From Anaerolineales bacterium (GTDB lineage Bacteria; Chloroflexota; Anaerolineae; 4572-78; NAK82): 9,954 nucleotides of DNA. The translations under genes and the position numbers were made by a program. Positions 1-6,588 of the stretch are shown here, piece by piece (within the stretch, counting starts at the first letter, position 1; every line of letters begins with the position of its first letter). The stretch spans positions 1 through 9,954 of the forward strand of contig JAHELX010000181.1 in the NCBI GenBank assembly GCA_024643945.1, in the 5' to 3' direction. The notes beneath the pieces are model-generated. The model ran no database searches, was not told where the DNA came from, and saw only the letters and a list, made by a program, of their open reading frames with translations.

Positions 1-823
1 GCATCCTACCCGCTGTCTCGGCGGTGACACAGGCGCGGAAATAGAGAGCTGCACTGCCTTCGGATAGAATCCTGGCGCTGCGGGCCACTTTCTCGAAGCT
101 ACCCCCTCCGCTCTTATAAGGCCGATGTCGATCATGGATGTCTGCTGGACCGTCCAGCGATAATACAACAGTGTCGAGGTTGTCCGCCGCCCACCGACAA
201 CGTTCCTCGCTAAAGACCCCGTTCGTCGCCACCTCGAAGCGAACCGTACACCCAGCCTCCTCAGCCTTGAGCCGCGCTAGGTGGACGGTCAGGTCCAACA
301 CCTCTTCCACACAGAATGGCTCCCCGCCAAAATAGTGAACTTCGGCATCGCGCACGCCCGCCTTGCTGAGCAGGCCCATGTACCAGTTCACCGCACCTCG
401 CGCTAACTTCAGGTCCATCACTTTGTTGGATTCATCAGAGGTCATGAAGCCGCAATACCGGCAGGAGAGGTTGCAGCCCCGGGTGGGCAGCAATCCCAGG
501 AAAGCCGGCGCCAGGTCCCCTTGCTTGGGCGATGGCGCCGGCTCGGCCCCGGTTTTTAAGATGTGGAGAATCTCGTTCAGCTTTCCTTCTCCGCCATTTT
601 TTCCGAACAGCAGGCTGTCCCGCAAGCGCACTACAGCCGGGCGGTCCACCAGGGCGGCCAGGTTATGGAGGGGAGCATAGATGATAAAGTAGTCCAGTAG
701 CGGGATGGCGAAAATACTGTGGTTCGGATGCCTGTTAAAAGCAGAAAGCGGCAACTGTCCCAGGGCGTCGTGCGCCGGACGGTTACCGCTTTCTGCATCC
801 GCAATGGCGGGGCACGCAATCAT
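1..823 (-). CDS. SPASM-type radical SAM maturase, N-terminal part (runs off left edge)
   Basis: The frame is open from an ATG at 823 down to base 1 (274 codons), so the C-terminus lies outside the window. Residues 117-124 read CNLSCRYC, the CxxxCxxC site that binds the radical SAM [4Fe-4S] cluster and S-adenosylmethionine. Further on are YFGGEPF and LSLDGP followed by a GGGSFEKV-like stretch; this order is typical of anaerobic sulfatase maturases and SPASM peptide-modifying enzymes. About 110 residues precede the cluster motif, including a hydrophobic YFIIYAPLHNLAALV segment that I cannot name but which is common in such maturases. The start is supported by AAGGA seven bases upstream and by a promoter at 901-929. 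SPASM enzymes carry extra clusters in the C-terminus, which is not visible, and the substrate (sulfatase or peptide) is unknown. No precursor peptide gene is seen upstream. Confidence 0.85.
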   Translation of the reverse strand, partial: MIACPAIADAESGNRPAHDALGQLPLSAFNRHPNHSIFAIPLLDYFIIYAPLHNLAALVDRPAVVRLRDSLLFGKNGGEGKLNEILHILKTGAEPAPSPKQGDLAPAFLGLLPTRGCNLSCRYCGFMTSDESNKVMDLKLARGAVNWYMGLLSKAGVRDAEVHYFGGEPFCVEEVLDLTVHLARLKAEEAGCTVRFEVATNGVFSEERCRWAADNLDTVVLSLDGPADIHDRHRPYKSGGGSFEKVARSARILSEGSAALYFRACVTAETAGRM

Positions 824-900
824 GGCCGATTCCTTTGTGCTATGTAACGACTTTGATCTGTGTTTGGAGGGAGATGGGGAATCGGTATTGGACTATCGAA

Positions 901-929
901 AGTATATCATACTTTTTGGGTAGGTTCAA
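901..929 (-). promoter_or_regulatory. Sigma-70-type promoter of the radical SAM gene
   Basis: On the minus strand TTGAAC (929-924) is followed after exactly 17 bases by TATACT (906-901), preceded by TGA, an extended -10. Transcription would begin near 894, giving a leader of about 70 nt before the ATG at 823. Confidence 0.7.
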
Positions 930-976
930 GGGTTTTTAAGCTGGAGCAGCGAAAAACAAAGTAACTTCCATCTTTC

Positions 977-1001
977 ATACCATCCGACTTATTGATGGTA
1001 T
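977..1001. repeat. Perfect 8-bp inverted repeat upstream of the radical SAM promoter
   Basis: ATACCATC (977-984) and GATGGTAT (994-1001) form a perfect stem around a 9-nt loop. It lies about 48 bp upstream of the -35 box at 924-929. It could be an operator half-site pair or a hairpin left from an older gene boundary; no T-tract follows, so a terminator is unlikely. Confidence 0.4.
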
Positions 1002-1159
1002 TATGCTGGTGATGCTACTTTCATTATATCATATTTTGGCATTTATTTTGCGCCATCTTTTGCTATTTTTAAGTCTGCTAAAATTCACGGAAAATTTACG
1101 CTATTCACGCCCGAATTGTGGTAAAATAGTACATACCCTGACAGACCGGGGGTCTATGG

Positions 1160-1190
1160 GCAAAAGGACCTACGATTTCTCGCAGGTCCC
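1160..1190 (-). terminator. Rho-independent terminator of dedA
   Basis: Read on the minus strand, GGACCT (1189-1184) pairs with AGGTCC (1171-1166), with a further CG/CG pair inside a one-base mismatch. TTTT follows (1165-1162). It lies about 70 bp after the dedA stop codon, in the right orientation. Confidence 0.6.
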
Positions 1191-1258
1191 CATCCATGAA
1201 ATCTGGCTCTGTGTTTAACAAAAGAATAATGTAATGCCAGGGGAAGCAGCCGAGGGAA

Positions 1259-1921
1259 TCAATCGGTGCCTTCGTTGGCTGCTATGTTGCTGGCTTCCCG
1301 AAAATTCTTGACGTGGTGGTAAATATACCACGCGCCAGCGCCCAGGATGACCAGGGCAATGGGGATGTCGAAGGGGCGCATGATGGCGCGTAGTTGTTGC
1401 CAGTTCGCGCCGAACATATAACCCCCCAGGGCCAACGCAGCGCACCAAATGAAGGATCCGACAAAGGTATACAAGGTAAAGGTGGAGAAAGGCGTGCGCA
1501 TCACGCCTGCCGGGAAGGAAATAAAGGTGCGCACAATGGGCAGCAGACGAGAGATAAAAACGGCCCGATTGCCCCACCGATCAAACCAGTGGTCGGCTTT
1601 TTCCAGGTCGTGACGAGTGATAAGCAGGTACTTACCGTAGCGTTCGAGGAAGGGGCGTCCACCGTAAGCTCCCAATGCGTAGCTGGCGATTGAGCCGATG
1701 GTGCAGCCCATGGCGCCATAAAAACCACCTGCCAGAATTGCATACCACATACTTTTGCCTTGGGCTTCGGCCAGAAACCAACCGGCCAGCGGCATGGTTA
1801 CCTCGCTGGGGATGGGGATGTTGGCACTTTCCAGCGCCATAATGATCACTACCCCCCCCCAGTTGATGGCGTGGAAGAGCTGCTCGAGGAAGGCTACCAA
1901 TTGGTGTTCGAATGCTTCCAT
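1259..1921 (-). CDS. DedA family membrane protein (VTT domain)
   Basis: This 220-residue inner-membrane protein belongs to the DedA/VTT family, whose members help maintain membrane lipid and proton-motive-force balance; some move undecaprenyl-phosphate or phospholipids across the bilayer. Seen here: an early hydrophobic helix (about 20-32), the acidic PIPSE motif at 36-40, a glycine-rich re-entrant segment (60-87), and the family signature FISRLLPIVRTFISFPAG at 122-139 with its two arginines. Further hydrophobic helices lie at about 150-170 and 185-202. Length is normal for the family. The start ATG has GGAG six bases upstream. The gene stands alone: its terminator is at 1160-1190 and ftsH diverges from it. 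A mobile element sits in its 5' leader, just upstream of the Shine-Dalgarno site. Confidence 0.92.
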   Translation of the reverse strand: MEAFEHQLVAFLEQLFHAINWGGVVIIMALESANIPIPSEVTMPLAGWFLAEAQGKSMWYAILAGGFYGAMGCTIGSIASYALGAYGGRPFLERYGKYLLITRHDLEKADHWFDRWGNRAVFISRLLPIVRTFISFPAGVMRTPFSTFTLYTFVGSFIWCAALALGGYMFGANWQQLRAIMRPFDIPIALVILGAGAWYIYHHVKNFREASNIAANEGTD

Positions 1922-1926
1922 ACAAA

Positions 1927-1934
1927 TCTCCAGT
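1927..1934. repeat. Target-site duplication, left copy (TCTCCAGT)
   Basis: This 8-mer is identical to 2067-2074 and directly abuts the left terminal inverted repeat. On the minus strand it reads ACTGGAGA and supplies the GGAG Shine-Dalgarno site of dedA. Confidence 0.75.
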
Positions 1935-2066
1935 GTAACTACTCAGGCCAGATAACCCTTGCGAAGGTTTGGTGAGAGTTTTCAGAGCGAAAATGCCTTG
2001 GCCTACCGAAAACTGCCCTGTTAGCCAGGTGATTCGCAACCTTCGCAAGGGTACCGGAGTAGTTAC
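1935..2066. mobile_element. 132-bp MITE-like element in the dedA 5' leader
   Basis: The ends are perfect 10-bp inverted repeats, GTAACTACTC (1935-1944) and GAGTAGTTAC (2057-2066). The identical 8-mer TCTCCAGT lies on both sides (1927-1934 and 2067-2074), as expected for a target-site duplication. Inside is a second inverted pair: AACCCTTGCGAAGGTT (1954-1969) and AACCTTCGCAAGGGT (2038-2052). A smaller AGTTTTC/GAAAACT pair (1977-1983, 2008-2014) lies in the core. There is room for no protein, so a transposase would have to act in trans. The insertion lies 14 bp from the dedA start codon, and the duplicated 8-mer contains the dedA Shine-Dalgarno sequence, so the site survived. The element should be transcribed as a folded part of the dedA leader. 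Confidence 0.8.
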
Positions 2067-2074
2067 TCTCCAGT
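2067..2074. repeat. Target-site duplication, right copy (TCTCCAGT)
   Basis: This is the second copy of the 8-mer and directly abuts the right terminal inverted repeat of the 132-bp element. Confidence 0.75.
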
Positions 2075-2118
2075 CAGCGTACTCGCCTGCCCGTTGCCGC
2101 GCCATGGCAGCGCTGCGC

Positions 2119-2147
2119 ATTGTACCATCTGGTAGGGTATAGCGCAA
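2119..2147 (-). promoter_or_regulatory. Promoter of dedA
   Basis: On the minus strand TTGCGC (2147-2142) is followed after 17 bases by TACAAT (2124-2119), with TGG before it as an extended -10. Transcription would begin near 2112 and pass through the 132-bp element before reaching dedA at 1921. The -35 boxes of this promoter and the ftsH promoter are only 14 bp apart, back to back. Confidence 0.55.
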
Positions 2148-2161
2148 ATAATCTCCCCATT

Positions 2162-2190
2162 TTGACACGCTTCTTGCCTCGTGGTAAACT
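2162..2190 (+). promoter_or_regulatory. Promoter of ftsH
   Basis: A consensus TTGACA (2162-2167), a 17-base spacer ending in TGG, and TAAACT (2185-2190). Transcription would start near 2197, leaving a leader of about 137 nt before ftsH. Confidence 0.75.
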
Positions 2191-2244
2191 TTGCATGGCT
2201 AAATACCTATCAAACTGAGCCTGTCTGTACCTCCGAATCCCTTG

Positions 2245-2306
2245 CACAGCAGGCGGCAGAGGCGGTATTCTTTACTGTTTGGGGTTAGATTGAAGTGCCT
2301 GCTGTG
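2245..2306 (+). other. Inverted repeat in the ftsH 5' leader
   Basis: CACAGCAGGC (2245-2254) and GCCTGCTGTG (2297-2306) form a perfect 10-bp stem enclosing 42 nt. It ends 27 bases before the ftsH start codon and would be in the mRNA. It could affect ftsH translation; in E. coli ftsH is not known to be controlled by such a leader, so this is only a structural observation. Confidence 0.5.
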
Positions 2307-2333
2307 AGCAGGGTAGAGAGGGTAGTTTAAGAG

Positions 2334-4133
2334 ATGAAATGGTCAAGAGTCCTTTATTTAGTCTTGCTGGTGATGATTGCGACGTTTCTATATGCTATGT
2401 TCTTCAGGCAGACCGAAACGCCTGAAACAGTACCCATCACCCAGGTGGCTGAATTGGCGCAACAGGGGCAAGTACAAAAAATCATCGTACAAGAAGACAG
2501 CCTTGACGTTGTGTTAAATGATGGAAAGAAGTTGGTGTCCCATAAGGAACCTGGCCTGGATGTCGTCGAAACGCTGGGACGCTTGGGAGTCAGCAAAGAG
2601 AATCTGCAGAAGATTAAGGTCGAGGTTGCGCCCGCTAGCTGGTGGGGTGGTTGGTTGACCATCTTCAGTGCGATTTTGCCGTTGATACTGATTGGCGGTT
2701 TCTTCTTTATCATCTTTCGACAGGCTCAGGGCGCCGGCAATCAGGCGCTCAGCTTTGGCAAGAGCCGGGCGCGCATGTTCACCGGCGACAAGCCGACCGT
2801 CACCTTCGACGACGTGGCCGGCGCCGACGAGGCCAAGCAAGAGCTGACGGAGGTAGTGGAGTTCCTGCGCGAGCCGGAGAAATTCATCTCCCTGGGCGCC
2901 CGCATCCCCAAAGGGGTGCTGATGGTGGGCCCTCCCGGCTGCGGCAAGACGCTAATGGCCAAAGCGGTTTCGGGCGAGGCGGGGGTGCCCTTCTTCAGCA
3001 TCTCGGGCAGTGAGTTTGTAGAGATGTTCGTCGGGGTGGGGGCCAGCCGGGTGCGGGACCTGTTTGACCAGGCCAAGCGCAACAGTCCGTGTATCGTGTT
3101 TGTGGACGAGATCGACGCGGTGGGGCGGCACCGGGGCGCGGGACTGGGCGGCAGTCACGACGAGCGGGAGCAGACGTTGAACCAGATTCTAGTGGAGATG
3201 GATGGGTTTGACACGGACACGAACGTGATCGTGGTGGCGTCGACCAACCGGCCCGATATTCTGGACCCGGCGTTGTTGCGTCCGGGTCGGTTTGACCGGC
3301 GGGTCGTGATGGATCGGCCTGACTGGAATGGGCGCAAGAAGATATTGGAAGTCCACGTGCGTGGCAAGCCTGTCGGCCCCAAAGTAGACCTGGAGATCAT
3401 TGCCAGGCAAACTCCCGGCTTCGTGGGGGCCGACATTGAGAACCTGGTGAACGAGGCTGCCATCCTGGCCGCGCGTCGCAATAAGAAGGTCATTGAGACG
3501 TCTGAATTCGAGGAGGCCATCGAAAAGATCATCGCCGGGCCAGAGCGAAAGAGTCGTGTGATCACCGATGAGGAAAAGCAGATCATTGCCCATCACGAGG
3601 CAGGGCATGCTCTGGTGATGAAAATGCTGCCCGATTGTGACCCGGTTCATAAGGTTTCCGTCGTAGCCCGAGGTATGACCGGAGGCTACACGATGACAAT
3701 CCCTGAGGAAGATCGTTATCTGCGCCATCGCAACAAATTCAAGGCCGATTTGGCGGCATTGCTCGGCGGTCGCGTCGCTGAGGAGATTATCTTCCGCGAT
3801 GTGACCACCGGTGCCAGTAACGACCTGGAACGAGCCACCAAGCTGGCACGGGCTATGGTCACTCAATACGGGATGAGCGAAAAATTGGGCCCATTGACTT
3901 TTGGCGAAAAAGAAGAGTTGATCTTCTTGGGGCGTGAGCTCAGCGAGCAGCGAAACTACAGTGAAGAGGTCGCGCGTCAAATTGACAGAGAGGTGAGACG
4001 TCTGATGGACGAGGCCTACCAAACTGCCAGGCGGATTCTGGTTGCCAATCGCGACAAATTGACCCAAATCGCCGAGCGGTTGGTGCGCGAAGAGACTATT
4101 GATGCTGCTACTTTCAACGCCATTTTTGCTTGA
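2334..4133 (+). CDS. ftsH: ATP-dependent zinc metalloprotease FtsH
   Basis: FtsH is a membrane-anchored AAA+ protease that extracts and degrades membrane and short-lived cytosolic proteins as a hexamer. Order along the 599 residues: transmembrane helix 1 (about 5-23), a small extracytoplasmic domain, transmembrane helix 2 (about 107-128), Walker A GPPGCGKT (199-206), Walker [10 protein letters not shown] (254-262), the second region of homology [18 protein letters not shown] (303-320), and the zinc site HEAGH (421-425) with the third ligand Asp497 in TTGASNDLE. All key residues are present. Walker A carries Cys where most FtsH proteins have Thr (GPPGTGKT), a position outside the catalytic Lys-Thr pair. 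The C-terminal tail is short compared with the 644-residue E. coli protein. The start gives a normal N-terminal helix. Base composition rises sharply in GC over 2730-3330. Confidence 0.97.
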   Translation: MKWSRVLYLVLLVMIATFLYAMFFRQTETPETVPITQVAELAQQGQVQKIIVQEDSLDVVLNDGKKLVSHKEPGLDVVETLGRLGVSKENLQKIKVEVAPASWWGGWLTIFSAILPLILIGGFFFIIFRQAQGAGNQALSFGKSRARMFTGDKPTVTFDDVAGADEAKQELTEVVEFLREPEKFISLGARIPKGVLMVGPPGCGKTLMAKAVSGEAGVPFFSISGSEFVEMFVGVGASRVRDLFDQAKRNSPCIVFVDEIDAVGRHRGAGLGGSHDEREQTLNQILVEMDGFDTDTNVIVVASTNRPDILDPALLRPGRFDRRVVMDRPDWNGRKKILEVHVRGKPVGPKVDLEIIARQTPGFVGADIENLVNEAAILAARRNKKVIETSEFEEAIEKIIAGPERKSRVITDEEKQIIAHHEAGHALVMKMLPDCDPVHKVSVVARGMTGGYTMTIPEEDRYLRHRNKFKADLAALLGGRVAEEIIFRDVTTGASNDLERATKLARAMVTQYGMSEKLGPLTFGEKEELIFLGRELSEQRNYSEEVARQIDREVRRLMDEAYQTARRILVANRDKLTQIAERLVREETIDAATFNAIFA

Positions 4134-4196
4134 TGCGTAATTCAACTGTTCCTGCCAGCGGCCGGCTATGAGACTTTTGCCTGATGAGCATCTATA

Positions 4197-4275
4197 GATT
4201 CAAATCTTAAGGAGCCAACGCCTGAGATGGGGTGTCATCCCGCCTCTGAGGATGCTGGCTCCTCGGAATTTGATC
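4197..4275 (+). other. Long hairpin downstream of ftsH
   Basis: GATTCAAAT (4197-4205) pairs with ATTTGATC (4268-4275) with one bulged T. After a 4x4 internal loop, AGGAGCCA (4210-4217) pairs perfectly with TGGCTCCT (4256-4263). The inner part holds a further CATCC/GGATG hairpin (4236-4254). It is probably the 3' end of the ftsH transcript, but no T-tract follows, so it could equally be a palindromic repeat element or a structured RNA. The rest of the 352-bp gap holds only the next promoter and leader. Confidence 0.5.
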
Positions 4276-4317
4276 TACTCTGAGCGAGAATTAGACACAT
4301 GTCCTTCCGAAATTCAT

Positions 4318-4347
4318 TTGTCAATTGCATGGAATCTGTGGTATACT
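4318..4347 (+). promoter_or_regulatory. Promoter of the roadblock-V4R-response regulator cluster
   Basis: TTGTCA (4318-4323), an 18-base spacer ending in TGG, and TATACT (4342-4347). Transcription would begin near 4354, giving a leader of about 130 nt. The leader contains an imperfect hairpin at 4435-4458 (GGG-ACAAT against ATTGT-TT-CCC). Confidence 0.65.
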
Positions 4348-4485
4348 GCGCCTATGTTTATTTAAACAGCCTGTCCGTGTTCCTACGCAATTGGTGCTGC
4401 GCATTTATTCTTACCTTGGTTGCTTCGTGAGAAAGGGACAATTCCCCGATTGTTTCCCGTTCTAATCAAGTAAGGTGGAGCTATA

Positions 4486-4860
4486 ATGGCCGAACGAACT
4501 CGCACCGAGAGAATGATCGCCTGCCTGAAGGACCTGCAAGTAAGTAGCCCCGATATTGAGGCTTCGGCCGTGGTTAGTGTGGACGGACTGACGATGGCCT
4601 CATCACTCCCTGCCGACGTCGAGGAGGATCGCGTCTCGGCGATGTCGGCGGCAATGTTATCGTTGGGGGAGCGGATTGCCAGCGAACTAGGACGTGGTAT
4701 CCTCGATCAGGTTTATATTCGGGGCGAAGGTGGCTTTGTCATCTTGATGTCGGTAGGCGAAGAGGCGGTGCTGACCGCTCTGGCCCGCTCGCAGGCCAAG
4801 CTCGGCTTGCTGTTTCTCGATATGAAACGAGCAGCCGGGGAACTGGCGAAGATTGTTTGA
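4486..4860 (+). CDS. Roadblock/LC7 domain protein
   Basis: This 124-residue protein fits the roadblock/LC7 (MglB-like) fold: small alpha-beta proteins that dimerise and in bacteria often act with small Ras-like GTPases in polarity, gliding and signalling. The visible pattern is an N-terminal helix, then SAVVSVDGLTMASSLP (27-42), the helix with AMSAAMLSLGERIASELG (52-69), and the strand pair VYIRGEGGFVILMSVGEEAVLTALA (76-100). The last helix ends in LAKIV. The ATG has GGAG five bases upstream. No MglA-type GTPase is in the window. It is the first gene of a three-gene cluster with the V4R protein and response regulator that follow. The stop codon is 44 bases before the V4R start. Confidence 0.85.
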   Translation: MAERTRTERMIACLKDLQVSSPDIEASAVVSVDGLTMASSLPADVEEDRVSAMSAAMLSLGERIASELGRGILDQVYIRGEGGFVILMSVGEEAVLTALARSQAKLGLLFLDMKRAAGELAKIV

Positions 4861-4904
4861 TCCAAAAGGGGCGCCCAGTCACTATACATCCGGAGGTGCA
4901 AAAC

Positions 4905-5534
4905 GTGACAGGTGACAAAAGCGGACTTTACTATCCCAACCTGATGGGACGTATTTATTTAGAAGCTATGGAAGAGGTGATGGGCAAGAATGGTGTCAAT
5001 GCCGTCCTCAACCTGGCAAAGCTGAAACACCTGATAGACAACTATCCACCTCAGAACCTGAATCGTGAGTTTGACTTTGCCGAGTTCGGCGCCTTGGGAC
5101 AGGCCATTGACGATATGTACGGGCCACGGGGAGGACGCGGGCTCGCTTTGCGGGCGGGCCGTGCTGCCTTTGCGGATGGGGTTTCTAAGTTTGGCGCTTT
5201 GGCTGGCGTGTCGGAACTGGCGTTTAAGATAATCCCTCTGGGCACCAAGCTCAAAGTCGGCGTGCGGGCCATGGCTGAAACCTTTACCAAGTTCAGTGAT
5301 CAACGCAGTGAGGTCGAAGAACAAAAAGATCGCTTTGTCTATACCATCTGCAAGTGCCCCGTCTGCTGGGGGCGAACCAGTGACCACCCCATCTGCTACG
5401 GCGCGGTCGGTATCTTGCAGGAGGGGTTGCGCTGGGTGGGTGGCGGCAAGGATTTCCGGGTTGAAGAATTCGAATGTCACGCGCGTGGTGACGAGTATTG
5501 CCGGTTCGATATTTTCAAGGATCCGTTGAATTAA
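4905..5534 (+). CDS. V4R (4-vinyl reductase) domain protein
   Basis: The V4R domain is a small ligand-binding module found in the bacteriochlorophyll protein BchJ and in XylR-type sensors, where it binds hydrocarbons or other small molecules. Here the 209-residue protein has a helical N-terminal half with no motif I can name, then the V4R domain from about 140 to 205. Cysteines at 149, 151, 154, 164, 191 and 199 match the usual pattern, including C-(x2)-CWGR..DHPIC and the terminal EFECHARGDEYCRFDI. I chose the GTG at 4905 because GGAGGT lies seven bases upstream. A TTG at 4857 in the same frame would overlap the preceding gene and has no such site. It most likely senses a ligand or metal and passes the state to its cluster partners; the ligand is unknown. 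Confidence 0.85.
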   Translation: MTGDKSGLYYPNLMGRIYLEAMEEVMGKNGVNAVLNLAKLKHLIDNYPPQNLNREFDFAEFGALGQAIDDMYGPRGGRGLALRAGRAAFADGVSKFGALAGVSELAFKIIPLGTKLKVGVRAMAETFTKFSDQRSEVEEQKDRFVYTICKCPVCWGRTSDHPICYGAVGILQEGLRWVGGGKDFRVEEFECHARGDEYCRFDIFKDPLN

Positions 5535-5622
5535 CGCAGCTTCGCGATTTTAACGCCGGGTACGACGGCTGGCCGCACTTTTATTGTCGCCTCATTTGGG
5601 CATTATTCTCATCGAGAGCAAA

Positions 5623-6501
5623 ATGAATATGAAGCACACGCTCCTCATCGTCGAAGACGATAACGACACGTCCGAAATGCTGCGCGTGTATTTCGAGGCG
5701 CAGGGCTATCGAATAGTCACAGCCGCTAGCGGATACGAGGCGCTGGACAAGTGTCGGCAACATCCACCGGATTTGATTTTACTAGACGTTCGCCTCCCGG
5801 ATATTGATGGCTTTGAAGTCGGAAAACGCCTGCAAGATGACCTGCGCACCAGCCGGCTACCGGTTATCTTTGTCACTGAGCGTCGTGATCGGGATGACCG
5901 CATTGCTGGCCTCAAACTTGGGGCTATAGACTACATTACCAAGCCCTTCGATGTGCAAGAACTCCGTCTGCGTGTGCGCAATGCCCTGCGACGTGCCGGC
6001 AGTCAAAATAATCCCGTCACCGGCCTCCCTGGCGAAAAACTCACCAGCGACAGATTGAGTCTGCTTTTGGAAAGAGACCATTGGGCTGCCGTTTCTGTGA
6101 GTATCGCCGGTCTCGATTTATTCAATGAGATCTACGGCTTCGTAGCCCGGGACGATGTGCTGCGGGCGGTCGCGCTCATTCTCACCAGCGCCGTTGACGA
6201 GTTGGGCTCCATTGACGATTTCGTTGGTCATCCCAGTGAATCGCAATTCCTGGTTATTACAATCCCGACTAAGGTCGATGAGCTCATCCGGCACATTAAA
6301 GAACGCTTGGGACAGGCAATGGTCTACTTTTACCCTATCCACGACCGAGATGCTGGCTATGTGGCATGGGGAAGTGACCAGTTACGCCAAACCAGAATCC
6401 CCTTTATGAAGGTCGTCACCAGCACTGTGCTGAGCGACGATGGGCCTTTTGCAGACGTGCAAACTTTACACGGTATGCTGTTGGGCGTGGACAATAGTTG
6501 A
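5623..6501 (+). CDS. Response regulator with degenerate GGDEF-like output domain
   Basis: Residues 4-120 are a complete CheY-like receiver: acidic pair Asp12-Asp13, phospho-acceptor Asp55 in LILLDVRLPDIDG, Thr85 and Lys107 in YITKPF. After a linker, NPVTGLPGEKL (133-143) and VSIAGLDLFNEIYGF resemble the start of a diguanylate cyclase domain (usual form DxLTGLPNR, DxDxFKxxND). The GGDEF signature is replaced by GHPSESQF, so cyclase activity is not expected; the domain may bind nucleotide or a partner. No DNA-binding domain is present. The protein has 292 residues from the ATG at 5623. A TTG at 5584 is also in frame but adds a non-conserved tail. It is the last gene of its cluster, followed by the terminator at 6527-6564. 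No histidine kinase is in the window. Confidence 0.85.
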   Translation: MNMKHTLLIVEDDNDTSEMLRVYFEAQGYRIVTAASGYEALDKCRQHPPDLILLDVRLPDIDGFEVGKRLQDDLRTSRLPVIFVTERRDRDDRIAGLKLGAIDYITKPFDVQELRLRVRNALRRAGSQNNPVTGLPGEKLTSDRLSLLLERDHWAAVSVSIAGLDLFNEIYGFVARDDVLRAVALILTSAVDELGSIDDFVGHPSESQFLVITIPTKVDELIRHIKERLGQAMVYFYPIHDRDAGYVAWGSDQLRQTRIPFMKVVTSTVLSDDGPFADVQTLHGMLLGVDNS

Positions 6502-6526
6502 CTCAGCTTGATTGCCGATGGATGCC

Positions 6527-6564
6527 GGGGCAGTGTTCTCGATCGCACTGCCCCTTCTGTTTCT
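6527..6564 (+). terminator. Rho-independent terminator of the sensory cluster
   Basis: GGGGCAGTG (6527-6535) pairs perfectly with CACTGCCCC (6546-6554) around a 10-nt loop, followed by the T-rich tract TTCTGTTTCT. It lies 25 bp after the response regulator stop codon and ends about 25 bp before the next start codon. Confidence 0.75.
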
Positions 6565-6588
6565 CGCTATTTCAGAAAATGGTACAAG

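Larger units (their letters stand above)
824..1258. other. AT-rich intergenic region between radical SAM gene and dedA
   Basis: This 435-bp gap holds the radical SAM leader and promoter, an inverted repeat at 977-1001 and the dedA terminator at 1160-1190. Bases 1000-1135 are clearly richer in A and T than the flanking genes. An open frame at 1003-1218 (+) reads as a leucine-rich stretch running into the terminator hairpin and has no Shine-Dalgarno site, so I see no supported gene here. Confidence 0.6.

Noticed and set aside
1119..1127. Plus-strand TGG-TAAAAT resembling an extended -10
   Set aside because: No -35 box at 16-18 bp and no gene downstream on that strand; it points into the dedA terminator.
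1003..1218. Leucine-rich plus-strand frame of 71 codons
   Set aside because: No Shine-Dalgarno site, low-complexity AT-driven composition, and it reads through the dedA terminator hairpin.
824..1258. RiPP precursor peptide gene next to the radical SAM enzyme
   Set aside because: No short frame with a ribosome binding site and a Cys- or Gly-rich core was found on either strand.
1632..2168. Minus-strand open frame of 178 codons upstream of and across dedA
   Set aside because: It runs through the inserted 132-bp element and then the dedA gene in another frame; its GTG start lies inside the ftsH promoter and no family is recognisable.
3189..4145. 318-codon minus-strand frame opposite ftsH
   Set aside because: It is antisense to a fully conserved ftsH and shows no recognisable domain; long antisense frames are common in GC-rich genes.
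4857..4904. TTG at 4857 as V4R start
   Set aside because: It overlaps the roadblock stop codon without a Shine-Dalgarno site, while GTG 4905 has GGAGGT at seven bases.
6508..6588. TTG at 6508 as M20 start
   Set aside because: The extra 27 codons span a GC-rich terminator hairpin and are unlike M20 N-termini.
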